Positions 7,226 through 15,467 of a DNA stretch of 41,300 bases are shown one piece after another (the stretch's first letter is position 1; each line of letters begins with the position of its first letter). The notes beneath the pieces were generated by a model. It did not search any database and had not been told where the DNA came from. It saw only the letters and a list, made by a program, of their open reading frames with translations. The DNA is from UBA1737 sp964541525 (GTDB lineage: Bacteria > Bacillota_I > Bacilli_A > ML615J-28 > CAG-313): contig CAZIQF010000012.1 in assembly GCA_964541525.1 (NCBI GenBank), forward strand, positions 1-41,300, in the 5' to 3' direction. The position numbers were made by a program, and so were the translations under genes.

Positions 7226-7519
7226 ATGGATAAAGAATTAGATTTTAATCAAGATTTTGATTTTATTAATAATACGGGCTATACTTATTTCAATGGAAAA
7301 AAATTAGTGCTCGTAAAATATTATAATTATATCGGTCCAATTACTTTACAGTATTTACCCAACGGGGGAATTCAATCAGTTTTTAATTATCACTTAATTA
7401 TTAAAGTCAATAATGGTTTTATTGCGTGTGATGAATTAATCTATGATGGAGTTAAGATGAACTCGAAAACTTTTATTATGAAGTATCCTAATCTAATTAA
7501 TCAAGTATTACCATCATAA
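7226..7519 (+). CDS. Orphan domain resembling the Fmt C-terminal domain
   Basis: This 97-residue protein is not part of a longer gene. Its pattern, GYTYFNGKKLVLVKY near residues 18-32, then a beta-rich middle, then FIACDELIYDGVKMNSKTFI near 67-86, resembles the C-terminal OB-like domain of methionyl-tRNA formyltransferase (pattern FxGKRLKI ... GxLxLxELQxxGKKxM). That domain normally helps bind tRNA behind a catalytic formyltransferase domain, which is absent here. ATG 7226 is chosen because GGAGG (7214-7218) lies 7 bases upstream; ATG 7220 would be only 1 base away. It has its own promoter and terminator and good codon structure. RNA binding is inference, and the similarity is by pattern only. 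Confidence 0.5.
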   Translation: MDKELDFNQDFDFINNTGYTYFNGKKLVLVKYYNYIGPITLQYLPNGGIQSVFNYHLIIKVNNGFIACDELIYDGVKMNSKTFIMKYPNLINQVLPS

Positions 7520-7532
7520 TAAGTTACAAAGA

Positions 7533-7561
7533 GGTTGATAGAGATTATCAGCCCCTTTTTT
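7533..7561 (+). terminator. Terminator after the Fmt-C-like gene
   Basis: GGTTGATA (7533-7540) pairs with TATCAGCC (7546-7553) around a five-base loop, with one G-U pair, followed by CCTTTTTT. Confidence 0.8.
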
Positions 7562-7668
7562 AATTGGATTATTTTAATATTTATTTTTCTCCTTAATAGT
7601 TTATTTGTTTTCAAATTTGGTGGTGAGAAGTCAGCTGGGTATTAAGTAAAGGTATTAGGCTAAAAAGA

Positions 7669-7940
7669 ATGAATCAAAAAGTATATAAATATTAAAAATA
7701 TGCGATAAAAGGCAATGAAATATTGTCTTATTAAGTGAATGATCTTTTAGAAAAGGATAGTGTGTATTTGTTATTTACAAATGAATGCATAAATAATGAA
7801 AGTAATACTAGATCAACATTAATGATTTTGTGGTTATGGAAAATTATCAATTAGTAAAATCAGAAGATTATCAAATGGAAAAAAGTTATGAGAAACAAAG
7901 TGAGAAAATGAAAAAAATTATTGAAGAATATATAAATTAA
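7669..7940 (+). pseudogene. Decayed coding remnant of unknown gene
   Basis: One frame from ATG 7669 reads protein-like sequence interrupted by two TAA codons (7687 and 7732) and ending at TAG 7852. It includes VNDLLEKDSVYLLFTNEC and NNESNTRSTLMIL. A shifted frame from about 7830 (GTG) or ATG 7836 continues as an acidic, Lys/Glu-rich end (EKSYEKQSEKMKKIIEEYIN) to TAA 7938-7940. The whole looks like one gene broken by two stops and a frameshift, though chance cannot be excluded in such A+T-rich DNA. I do not recognise the ancestor. Confidence 0.35.
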
Positions 7941-8182
7941 TAAATATTGACAGTAAGAAGAAGGTGATAATTATGTGTTGAAATTTTTATCTAGATACAA
8001 TATTAAGATTATTAAGGAGGAAGTAATGATTAAAAAAATTTAGTGAGGATTGAAATAACAAACGAGTGAATCGGATTAATCAGAAATTGCAGAATAGAAC
8101 CTAGGAGTAAGATTTGAAGGATACTTATTTTGGATATAATCATTAATGAAAATTATGCTTTTCACTTTCATAACCGTTATTG
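7941..8182 (+). other. Degenerate non-coding stretch with stranded ribosome sites
   Basis: No intact gene is present. Two good ribosome sites survive without genes: AAGGTGAT at 7961-7968 before an ATG at 7973 that stops after two codons, and AAGGAGG at 8014-8020 before an ATG at 8026 that stops after five codons (M-I-K-K-I). This looks like an eroded small operon continuing the remnant upstream. No RNA gene was recognised. Confidence 0.35.
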
Positions 8183-8211
8183 TTGCTAAAAATAACAAAA
8201 AATGTTATAAT
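8183..8211 (+). promoter_or_regulatory. Promoter of nrdDG
   Basis: TTGCTA (8183-8188), a 17-base spacer and an extended -10 TGTTATAAT (8203-8211). Transcription should begin near 8218, giving a leader of about 75 bases. No convincing NrdR box pair was seen. Confidence 0.7.
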
Positions 8212-8223
8212 ATTTATACAATT

Positions 8224-8258
8224 TTCGAAAAGTTTTTATAGGTTTTTCGAATTTTTTT
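8224..8258 (+). terminator. Terminator-like hairpin in the nrdDG leader
   Basis: TTCGAAAA (8224-8231) pairs perfectly with TTTTCGAA (8244-8251) across a 12-base loop and is followed by seven T. It lies between the promoter and nrdD and so could attenuate transcription; the alternative is a terminator of the decayed upstream operon. Confidence 0.55.
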
Positions 8259-8292
8259 AACATATGTAATAAGAAAGAAAGAGGGTAAGAAC

Positions 8293-10488
8293 ATGAAAGT
8301 AATTAAAAGAAGTGGTACTGAAGTCAAATTTGATAAAAGAAAAATTGTTGCTGCAATCGAAGGAGCAAATGATTCTGTAGAGGAACAATATCGATTATCT
8401 ACAGAAGAAATTCTTTCAATTACTGAAAAAGTAGTCGATAAATGTAATAGTTATAAGCGTGCCGTTCATGTTGAAGAAATTCAAGATTTAGTTGAAAATG
8501 AATTAATGGATGCTAAACATTTTCAAGTTGCAAGAAAATATATTACATATCGATATTCACGTGCACTAGTTCGTAAAGCTAACACAACTGATAATCAAAT
8601 TCTTTCCCTAATTGAACTAGATAATGAAGAAGTTAAACAAGAAAATTCGAATAAAAATCCAATGATTGTTTCAACTCAACGTGACTATATGGCTGGTGAA
8701 GTTTCTAAAGATATTTCGAAACGATTCTTACTTGATCAAGATGTGATTGATGCTCATAATCAAGGGATTCTTCATTTTCATGATATGGATTACTTTGCTC
8801 AACATATTCATAATTGTTGTCTAGTTAATCTTGAAGATATGTTACAAAATGGGACAGTTATATCGGGAACATTAATTGAAAAGCCTAAATCATTTTATAC
8901 TGCATGTAATATTGCAACCCAAATTATTGCTCAAGTTGCATCTAGTCAATATGGTGGACAAACAATTACACTTTCACATTTAGCCCCTTTTGTTGATGTA
9001 TCAAGACAAAAAATTCGTAAAGATGTAATTGCTGAACTTGAACAATATCATGAAAATTTCAATTTAAATGATGATAAATATCAAAAGATGGTTGATGGAA
9101 TTACGGAAAAACGTCTTGCTAGAGAAATTAAGCATGGTGTTCAAACAATTCAATATCAAATTAATACGTTACAAACTGCTAATGGACAAACTCCATTTGT
9201 TTCAGTTAATATGTATTTAAATGAAGTAAAAGATGAAAAAACTAAAGCTGATTTAGCTTTAATCATTGAAGAAGTATTGAATCAAAGAATTATTGGTACT
9301 AAGAATCCTGCTGGACAATGGATTACTCCTGCTTTCCCTAAGCTACTTTATGTTTTAGAAGAAGACAATGTTAATGAAAATAGCAAATATTGGTATTTAA
9401 CTGTGCTTGCAGCTAAGTGTACTGCTAAACGAATGGTTCCTGATTATATTTCCGAAAAGAAAATGTTGGAATATAAGATTGATGAAAAAGGTAATGGTAA
9501 TTGTTATCCATGTATGGGCTGTCGATCTTTTCTAACTCCATATGTTACTGAAGATGGTACACCTAAATATTATGGTCGTTTCAATCAAGGTGTAGTTACA
9601 ATTAATTTAGTTGACGTTGCTATTTCTTCAAAGAAAAGTATGAAAAAATTTTATCAAATTTTAGATGAAAGATTAGAATTATGTCATCGTGCTTTACAAA
9701 GTCGTCATGAACGTTTAACCGGAACAATTTCTGATGTTGCTCCAATTTTATGGCAATATGGTGCTTTAGGTCGTCTAAAGAAAGGTGAAAAAATTGATAA
9801 ATTATTGCATAACGGATATTCAACAATCTCTTTAGGCTATGCTGGATTATGGGAAATGGCTTACTATATGACAGGTAAAAAATTAACGGAAGAAGAAGGC
9901 AAAAAGTTTGGTTTAGAAGTAATGCAAAAACTTAATGAATATACTGCTAAATGGAAAAAAGCAGAACACATTGATTATTCATTGTATGGGACACCAATTG
10001 AATCAACAACCTATCGCTTTGCTAAAAACCTACAAAAGCGTTTTGGTATTATCGAAGGTGTAACTGATAAAAACTATATCACTAATTCTTATCATGTGCA
10101 TGTTACAGAACCAATTGATGCATTTAGTAAGTTGGCATTAGAAGCTGAATTCCAACGTTTATCACCAGGTGGAGCTATTTCTTATGTTGAAGTTCCTAAT
10201 ATGCAAGATAATATTCAAGCGGTTATTGCTGTAATTAAATATATATATGATAATATTATGTATGCCGAACTCAATACAAAATCTGACTATTGTCAAGTTT
10301 GTGGCTATAGTGGTGAAATTCAAATTGTTTCTGATGAAGATGGCAAATTAGGTTGGGAATGCCCTAAATGTAGAAATCGTGATCAAAATAAAATGAATGT
10401 AGCTCGTAGAACATGTGGCTATATCGGAACACAATATTGGAATCAAGGTAGAACACAAGAAATAAAAGAAAGAGTGTTACATCTATAA
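8293..10488 (+). CDS. nrdD: Anaerobic ribonucleoside-triphosphate reductase (class III)
   Basis: NrdD makes deoxyribonucleoside triphosphates without oxygen using a glycyl radical. Residues 1 to about 90 are an ATP-cone allosteric domain (opens MKVIKRSGTEVKFDKRKIV). The barrel follows, with conserved NCCLVNLEDML and the Cys-rich segment CYPCMGCRS holding the thiyl-radical Cys. The C-terminus has the zinc site formed by CQVCGYSG and CPKCRN, and then RRTCGYIGT, with Gly709 as the radical position, 22 residues before the end. The length of 731 is normal. ATG 8293 follows GAGGG (8281-8285). nrdG begins one base after the stop, so the two are coupled. Confidence 0.97.
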   Translation: MKVIKRSGTEVKFDKRKIVAAIEGANDSVEEQYRLSTEEILSITEKVVDKCNSYKRAVHVEEIQDLVENELMDAKHFQVARKYITYRYSRALVRKANTTDNQILSLIELDNEEVKQENSNKNPMIVSTQRDYMAGEVSKDISKRFLLDQDVIDAHNQGILHFHDMDYFAQHIHNCCLVNLEDMLQNGTVISGTLIEKPKSFYTACNIATQIIAQVASSQYGGQTITLSHLAPFVDVSRQKIRKDVIAELEQYHENFNLNDDKYQKMVDGITEKRLAREIKHGVQTIQYQINTLQTANGQTPFVSVNMYLNEVKDEKTKADLALIIEEVLNQRIIGTKNPAGQWITPAFPKLLYVLEEDNVNENSKYWYLTVLAAKCTAKRMVPDYISEKKMLEYKIDEKGNGNCYPCMGCRSFLTPYVTEDGTPKYYGRFNQGVVTINLVDVAISSKKSMKKFYQILDERLELCHRALQSRHERLTGTISDVAPILWQYGALGRLKKGEKIDKLLHNGYSTISLGYAGLWEMAYYMTGKKLTEEEGKKFGLEVMQKLNEYTAKWKKAEHIDYSLYGTPIESTTYRFAKNLQKRFGIIEGVTDKNYITNSYHVHVTEPIDAFSKLALEAEFQRLSPGGAISYVEVPNMQDNIQAVIAVIKYIYDNIMYAELNTKSDYCQVCGYSGEIQIVSDEDGKLGWECPKCRNRDQNKMNVARRTCGYIGTQYWNQGRTQEIKERVLHL

Positions 10489-10489
10489 T

Positions 10490-11014
10490 ATGAATTATGG
10501 AGAAATTAAACCTTATGATATTGCCAATGGACTTGGTGTAAGGGTTTCAATCTTTGTTTCTGGTTGTAAAAATCATTGTCAAAATTGTTTTAATCAAATC
10601 ACATGGGATTTTAATTACGGACAAGAATTTAATCAAGAAACCTTAAATCAGTTAATTAAATTACTTGAACCAAGTTATATTGCTGGATTATCCATTTTGG
10701 GTGGCGAACCATTAGAACCAGAAAACCAAGCTGGGATTTTAGACTTAATCAAGCAAATTAAAACAATATATCCCAAAAAAACAATTTGGCTTTATTCAGG
10801 TTTTACGTATGAAGAATTAACTAATTTTATTCCATCACGTGCAGCAACACCATTGATTACCGATATCTTAAGTTTAATTGATGTTTTAGTGGATGGTCGG
10901 TTTATTGAAGAATTAAAAGATATTAGTTTACAATTTCGCGGGTCAACTAATCAAAGACTCATCGACGTTAAAAAGACTTTACAAACAAATAGAGTTATAA
11001 CACTAGAATTATAA
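10490..11014 (+). CDS. nrdG: Anaerobic ribonucleotide reductase activating protein
   Basis: NrdG is the radical-SAM enzyme that installs the glycyl radical on NrdD. Cys26, Cys30 and Cys33 form the CX3CX2C cluster motif (SGCKNHCQNC), and LGGEPLEP is the SAM-binding GGE motif. The 174-residue length is typical. The ATG at 10490 is one base after the nrdD stop, with no clear ribosome site of its own, which points to translation by re-initiation after nrdD. Confidence 0.95.
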   Translation: MNYGEIKPYDIANGLGVRVSIFVSGCKNHCQNCFNQITWDFNYGQEFNQETLNQLIKLLEPSYIAGLSILGGEPLEPENQAGILDLIKQIKTIYPKKTIWLYSGFTYEELTNFIPSRAATPLITDILSLIDVLVDGRFIEELKDISLQFRGSTNQRLIDVKKTLQTNRVITLEL

Positions 11015-11019
11015 AAAAG

Positions 11020-11057
11020 AGTCTTGATGCTTTAAATCAGTGTCAAGACTTATTTTT
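11020..11057 (+). terminator. Terminator of nrdDG
   Basis: AGTCTTGA (11020-11027) pairs with TCAAGACT (11043-11050), and a T-rich tract follows (11051-11057). The loop is long, about 15 bases. Confidence 0.7.
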
Positions 11058-11106
11058 GTGTATTGAAATACCTAATTAAAATCAAAATATAAAAAAGGAG
11101 GACAAA

Positions 11107-11307
11107 ATGGAAAATAATAATAATAATATTCAGGATGAAGAATTCTTTAAATTATTAAAAGAATTTGAAAAATCCGAAGAATATCAAAAAGGCTTAGATA
11201 AGTATCTATCTAGTAATAATTGTGAAGATTATTACGAGAGTGATGAATGTTCTGAAGCATTTGAAAAATTTTTAGAAAAAAAGAAAAATAAAAAAGGAGG
11301 AAAATAA
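11107..11307 (+). CDS. Small acidic protein coupled to ldhA
   Basis: I do not recognise this 66-residue protein. It is very charged: an Asn run at the N-terminus, a Glu/Lys helix (about 11-35), the segment NNCEDYYESDECSEAF with two Cys spaced C-x7-C, and a Lys-rich tail ending KKGGK. There is no signal peptide or membrane segment, so it should be cytoplasmic. The start follows AAGGAGG (11095-11101) by 5 bases. Its stop TAA shares one base with the ATG of ldhA, and the ldhA ribosome site is inside its last codons, so the two are translated together. A partner or regulator of the dehydrogenase is an inference from this coupling alone. Confidence 0.75.
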   Translation: MENNNNNIQDEEFFKLLKEFEKSEEYQKGLDKYLSSNNCEDYYESDECSEAFEKFLEKKKNKKGGK

Positions 11308-12338
11308 TGAAAATTGCTTTTTTTGATACAAGAACATATGATCGTACATTTTTCGAATCATTAGGAAAGAAAAATGGGATTGAATTTAAATTTTTTGAAA
11401 CTAAATTAAATGAAGATACAGTTGAATTAGCTCATGGTTTCGATGGTGTTTGTGTATTTGTTAATGATAGTGTCAATAAAAAAGTTATCGATGAATTAGT
11501 TAAAATGAATGTATCACTAGTAGCATTACGTTGTGCTGGTTTCAATAATGTGGATATTAAATATGCCCATGGTAAAGTTCATGTGTTGAGAGTACCAGCG
11601 TATTCACCATATGCTGTTGCTGAACATGCTATTGCAATGTTACTTACTTCAATTAGAAGAATTCATAAAGCATATATTAGAACTAGAGATTTTAATTTTA
11701 GTTTAGCGGGACTGACTGGATTTGATTTATATGGCAAGACTGTTGGTGTAATTGGAACCGGTAAAATTGGTAAAGTCTTTATCCAAATTTGTCTAGGTTT
11801 TGGTATGAATGTTCTTGCATATGACAAATATCCGGATCAATCTATCACAAATGAAAAAGTTAAATATGTTGATTTGGATACACTATATAGTCAAAGTGAT
11901 ATCATTTCCTTACATTGTCCATTAACCAAAGAAACAGATCATTTAATTAATGCAGAAACAATTGCAAAATGTAAGAAAGGAGTAGTTCTGATTAATACAT
12001 CGAGAGGTGCACTAGTAGATGCAGAAGCCTTACTTAATGGAATTAAAATGCGTCAAGTAGGAGCCGCTTGTTTAGATGTATACGAGGAAGAATCGGATCT
12101 ATTCTTTGAAGATAATTCTGGTCATATTTTAGAAGATGATACATTAGCAAGGTTAATCTCAATGCCAAATGTAATTGTTACTTCCCATCAAGCCTTTTTA
12201 ACTGAAGAAGCATTATATAACATTGCTGAAACAACAATTAATAATATTCTTGAATTTGATGCTACCAAAGAATGTGCTAATGAAGTTTGCTATTTTGCTG
12301 ATGGGATTAAAGATTGTAAAAATCAAAAATGTTTTTAA
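11307..12338 (+). CDS. ldhA: D-lactate dehydrogenase, with Cys-rich tail
   Basis: This NAD-dependent D-2-hydroxyacid dehydrogenase reduces pyruvate to D-lactate, regenerating NAD+ in fermentation. It resembles Escherichia coli LdhA along its length: LRCAGFNNVD, RVPAYSPYAVAEHAIAML, the Rossmann motif GVIGTGKIGKVF, then TSRGALVD (substrate Arg), VYEEESDLFFED (catalytic Glu region) and the catalytic His in TSHQAFLTEEA. The 343 residues exceed the usual 330 or so. The extra C-terminal tail carries four Cys as C-x4-C-x8-C-x4-C, ending in CF. The first of these is in the position of the Cys near the E. coli C-terminus, so the last three are the addition. AAGGAGG at 11294-11300 lies within the preceding small gene. 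Confidence 0.92.
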   Translation: MKIAFFDTRTYDRTFFESLGKKNGIEFKFFETKLNEDTVELAHGFDGVCVFVNDSVNKKVIDELVKMNVSLVALRCAGFNNVDIKYAHGKVHVLRVPAYSPYAVAEHAIAMLLTSIRRIHKAYIRTRDFNFSLAGLTGFDLYGKTVGVIGTGKIGKVFIQICLGFGMNVLAYDKYPDQSITNEKVKYVDLDTLYSQSDIISLHCPLTKETDHLINAETIAKCKKGVVLINTSRGALVDAEALLNGIKMRQVGAACLDVYEEESDLFFEDNSGHILEDDTLARLISMPNVIVTSHQAFLTEEALYNIAETTINNILEFDATKECANEVCYFADGIKDCKNQKCF

Positions 12339-12351
12339 TAAAATAAACTAA

Positions 12352-12408
12352 AAATGTAGACACTTTAACTTATCCGCTTTTAACGAATAGGTTCAAGTGC
12401 CTACATTT
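12352..12408. terminator. Bidirectional terminator between ldhA and the HAD gene
   Basis: AAATGTAG (12352-12359) pairs with CTACATTT (12401-12408), and inside this CACTT (12361-12365) pairs with AAGTG (12395-12399), with one mismatch between the blocks. T-rich sequence follows on both strands, so it can serve both convergent genes. Confidence 0.8.
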
Positions 12409-13222
12409 AATTTTGTTTAGTTAAAAAATCTTTGATATAAAGACATACTCCATTTTGATCATTAGGAAAGATAGTTATATCATCCGCCTGTAATTTTAGT
12501 TCCTGTTTAGCATTGATCATTGCAACACCTCTATCAGAATCTCTTAACAATTCTAAATCATTTAAATCATCACCAAAACTAATCGTTAGTCCTTGATTAA
12601 TTTTTAAATAGTCTTTTAAATATTTTACTGCATGCCCCTTACTCGCATTAACACTATATATATCATAGGCAGTAATATCATCGTAAGTTCCCCATAGTCT
12701 GATTTTGATTTGCTTTTGATATTTAGTGGCCACTTTTAAAAATGCTTGATTATCTTCATTCTTGATATGTATGGCAATACTAGAAATTGGGCCTTCAATC
12801 AAATCTTTAATTAGACCTTCTTTAACTATTGTGTCTTGATCAATATGAGTAATCCAATTAGGAACTTTACTGCGATTTTGAAATAGATGGGTTTGATGGG
12901 AAAAGGCTAACGCACAACTAATAAAATCATTAATCTCCGTAAAAAAGGCTTTTGCAGTTATTTGATCGATTCCAAAAAAGATTGGAAATCCCTCATGATG
13001 ATCCCAATAAATTGATGCGCCATTATCACAAACGTAAGGAGAATCAATGTTTAATGCCTTTTTAAATTTCAGCATTCCTTGATAAGGACGACCTGTATTA
13101 ATAACAAAATAGTGTCCTTCTTGAACAATGTTTCTAACATCATTAATTGTATTTTGATTTAGTTCATGGTATTCATTTAATAAAGTACCATCTAAATCAG
13201 ATGAAAATAAGTGTTTATTCAT
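12407..13222 (-). CDS. HAD-superfamily Cof-type sugar-phosphate phosphatase
   Basis: This 271-residue cytoplasmic hydrolase has the HAD phosphatase motifs. Motif I is DLDGTL (Asp9 and Asp11), motif II is the NTGRP segment, and the C-terminal motif IV is FGDDLNDLELL. The large insertion between motifs II and III is a C2-type cap, as in Cof/YbiV-like enzymes that act on sugar phosphates or phosphorylated cofactors. The substrate cannot be read from sequence. I set the start at 13222: AGAGGT lies at 13234-13229 on the minus strand, and the protein then opens MNKHLFSSDLDGTL like its relatives. It is convergent with ldhA and shares its terminator. No clear promoter was identified for it. Confidence 0.88.
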   Translation of the reverse strand: MNKHLFSSDLDGTLLNEYHELNQNTINDVRNIVQEGHYFVINTGRPYQGMLKFKKALNIDSPYVCDNGASIYWDHHEGFPIFFGIDQITAKAFFTEINDFISCALAFSHQTHLFQNRSKVPNWITHIDQDTIVKEGLIKDLIEGPISSIAIHIKNEDNQAFLKVATKYQKQIKIRLWGTYDDITAYDIYSVNASKGHAVKYLKDYLKINQGLTISFGDDLNDLELLRDSDRGVAMINAKQELKLQADDITIFPNDQNGVCLYIKDFLTKQN

Positions 13223-13366
13223 AAATATACCTCTAGTCATAGTTTAATATATTTATTAAAAATAATCTATAATTTTGATTTATTATTTTCATTAATTTTA
13301 ATATCTTCAAAAAGCAAAATTTAAGTGTTTATTAATTATACTCTTTATTGTATAAAACAAAAAAGA

Positions 13367-13395
13367 TTGCAAAAGATTAGGAGATATGTTATAAT
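13367..13395 (+). promoter_or_regulatory. Promoter of the CotH-like gene
   Basis: TTGCAA (13367-13372), a 17-base spacer and TATAAT (13390-13395) preceded by TGT, an extended -10. An AGGAG ribosome site follows at 13431-13435. Confidence 0.85.
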
Positions 13396-13442
13396 ATCAA
13401 TAGATAAAAAATATTTTGTATGTAATATATAGGAGTTATGAA

Positions 13443-15152
13443 ATGAAAAAATTTATTCTAAGTTTATTATGTAGTTTCTTCTTGATAGTGGTTGTTGGGT
13501 GTACTACTTCATCTAATTCGCCAACCGACAATCCTGATGATCAACCATCAGAAGATAATCCGGTTGTTCCACCAACTGATGTTAATCAAGAAGAGCCAGT
13601 TATTCCAGATTCAACTGATAATCTTACTAAATATGAATTAGGTTATGGCGATTATATTTGCACTTTAAAAAATATGAATGTATCGGCACTTAAAAATAAA
13701 TATGATCAATTATCGACAGTCGTTAAAGGGCAAGTGAATGGTATTTATCAAACCAGTTATGAGCAAGGATTATTAGATTTGTTTAATTTTCAAAATGAAG
13801 TAAAGTTCAATATTAATATTTCTGTAGCCGAGTTAAAGCAGTTGACTGAATATCATAATCTGAAGAATGAAGAATCATATCGGATTTGTTCTGTTGATAT
13901 TGCATATGGAGATCTTATTTTACATTTTGAAAATGTGGGAATTAGACAGAAAGGTAATACTTCACGGGGTGTTGTTGTTAATGGTGATGGTTCACTTGAA
14001 CTAAGGCATTATAAAATTAACTTTGCTGAAACATTTGATGATGAGTTCAGAACCGATCATTATCAAATTAGTGATGAAGAACTACTATATCGTCAAGAAC
14101 GTACCCTTTTTGGTTTGGAAAAGATTGATATTAGATTTAATCGCAACAAAGATGCTACTTATCTTAAAGAAGCATATGCATATGAAATGTATCGGGCTGC
14201 AGGGCTACTTGCTCCTAGAACCAATTTAGCTAATGTAACAATGAATATTGATGGCAACTTGCAAAATGCTGGTGTTTATTTGATGATCGAAACAATTGAT
14301 AAAGCATTCTTAAAACGCAATTTATTGAAAGAATATACCACTGGTGATTTATATAAGTTAGGGTGGAGCAATGAAGGTGCTTCATTTGAAAAAAATGATA
14401 GTTATTTATTCGGCGTTGAAACTCAATATGCTAATGGTGATGGTACATTTAGAACTGAAAAATTTCCGTATGATTTAAAAACCAATAAAAAAACTTCTAC
14501 CCATGCGGATATTAAAGCCTTTATTGGCCAAATTGTTCGTGCGACTTCAGCAAATATTCATACTATTATGGAAGAATATAGCTATTATGATGAGTATGTT
14601 AAATATATGGCTATTTCGTATTTATTAGGTGATCCAGATGATTTAAGGGGCAATCATAATAATACATATGTTTATTTTGTTCCATCAACAAATGGTGTAA
14701 GTAAGATTCTATTTATGCCAACCGATCATGATCGTGCTTTAGGTGCTACTGGTGGAGCAGGAGGCAATCCTACGGGAGATTTTTGTACTAATAATGGTCC
14801 ATTTTCGCCACAAACAGGATATTCAAGGACATATAATCCGTTATTTCATAAAACAATTATTAATAGTGGTGATGGTTTTAATCTAGGCAATGATCAAATT
14901 AAAGCTGATTATATTGAAAAAATTGAACAAATAATCGCTAGTGGTTGGATGAATCTTGATACTTTTAATATATATTACAATGCAGCAGTTTTGCATTATC
15001 AAGATGATTTGATTCTTGGTGATCGATTTAATAATGAAGATGTCACATTTAGTTTAGAGGAAAATAACACTCCAAGTGGTGATTGGAATTTAAGTGTTGA
15101 AGTATATTTAAGACTTAAAGTTGAAACTTTCAATAAGAAAAAATCAAAATAA
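13443..15152 (+). CDS. CotH-kinase family lipoprotein
   Basis: This 569-residue secreted lipoprotein has a signal peptide ending in the lipobox VVGC (Cys20), then a Pro/Asp/Thr-rich linker to about residue 60, then a CotH domain. CotH of B. subtilis is a spore-coat protein kinase; family motifs here are the Arg-rich GIRQKGNTSRG (about 167-177), the ETIDKAFLKRN segment (about 283-293) and a late Asp-rich site PTDHDRALGA. The extracellular location suggests this member is not a coat protein but a surface kinase or carbohydrate-associated protein; many gut Gram-positives carry such lipoproteins. ATG 13443 is chosen because AGGAG lies 7 bases upstream and the signal peptide begins there. It is monocistronic, with strong flanking promoter and terminator. 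Confidence 0.85.
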   Translation: MKKFILSLLCSFFLIVVVGCTTSSNSPTDNPDDQPSEDNPVVPPTDVNQEEPVIPDSTDNLTKYELGYGDYICTLKNMNVSALKNKYDQLSTVVKGQVNGIYQTSYEQGLLDLFNFQNEVKFNINISVAELKQLTEYHNLKNEESYRICSVDIAYGDLILHFENVGIRQKGNTSRGVVVNGDGSLELRHYKINFAETFDDEFRTDHYQISDEELLYRQERTLFGLEKIDIRFNRNKDATYLKEAYAYEMYRAAGLLAPRTNLANVTMNIDGNLQNAGVYLMIETIDKAFLKRNLLKEYTTGDLYKLGWSNEGASFEKNDSYLFGVETQYANGDGTFRTEKFPYDLKTNKKTSTHADIKAFIGQIVRATSANIHTIMEEYSYYDEYVKYMAISYLLGDPDDLRGNHNNTYVYFVPSTNGVSKILFMPTDHDRALGATGGAGGNPTGDFCTNNGPFSPQTGYSRTYNPLFHKTIINSGDGFNLGNDQIKADYIEKIEQIIASGWMNLDTFNIYYNAAVLHYQDDLILGDRFNNEDVTFSLEENNTPSGDWNLSVEVYLRLKVETFNKKKSK

Positions 15153-15155
15153 AAT

Positions 15156-15185
15156 AAAAAAGGCAAAATTGTATTTGCCTTTTTT
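15156..15185 (+). terminator. Terminator after the CotH-like gene
   Basis: AAAAAAGGCAAA pairs with TTTGCCTTTTTT around a six-base loop (15156-15185). The poly-A/poly-T flanks make it potentially bidirectional. Confidence 0.9.
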
Positions 15186-15322
15186 AAGTTATTAAGTAAA
15201 TATTTCCGATTAATTAAGAAACAAATTAAATTAAATTAATGAATAAATTGTAATGTTTTGTTGGATGATGTTGCAAAAAAAAGAATTATAAAAAAGGCAA
15301 AATAAGGATATATAAAAAATAA

Positions 15323-15360
15323 TAAAAACGCTTGCATTATTTAATTAAATAGTGTATAAT
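15323..15360 (+). promoter_or_regulatory. Starch-locus promoter with LacI/CcpA-type operator
   Basis: The -35 TTGCAT (15332-15337) and -10 TATAAT (15355-15360) are 17 bases apart. TAAAAACGCTTGCA (15323-15336) covers the -35 and matches the catabolite-responsive element consensus TGWNANCGNTNNCA at every position but the second. Binding there by CcpA or a MalR-type LacI regulator would block polymerase. Which regulator acts cannot be told from sequence. Confidence 0.75.
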
Positions 15361-15365
15361 ATAAA

Positions 15366-15401
15366 TGAAAACGTATTTATAAGTTATTTTCTTTAAATAC
15401 G
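15366..15401 (+). promoter_or_regulatory. Second operator-like site and leader hairpin
   Basis: TGAAAACGTATTTA (15366-15379) just after the -10 resembles a LacI-family operator with two mismatches to the cre consensus. CGTATTTA (15372-15379) also pairs perfectly with TAAATACG (15394-15401). This could form an RNA hairpin at the start of the transcript or be two half-sites of an operator. Confidence 0.45.
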
Positions 15402-15467
15402 GTTTATAAAATACTCAATAAGAGTAATGTTTTCATACATAACAAATAAAAAGGAGGAAATCGAAGT

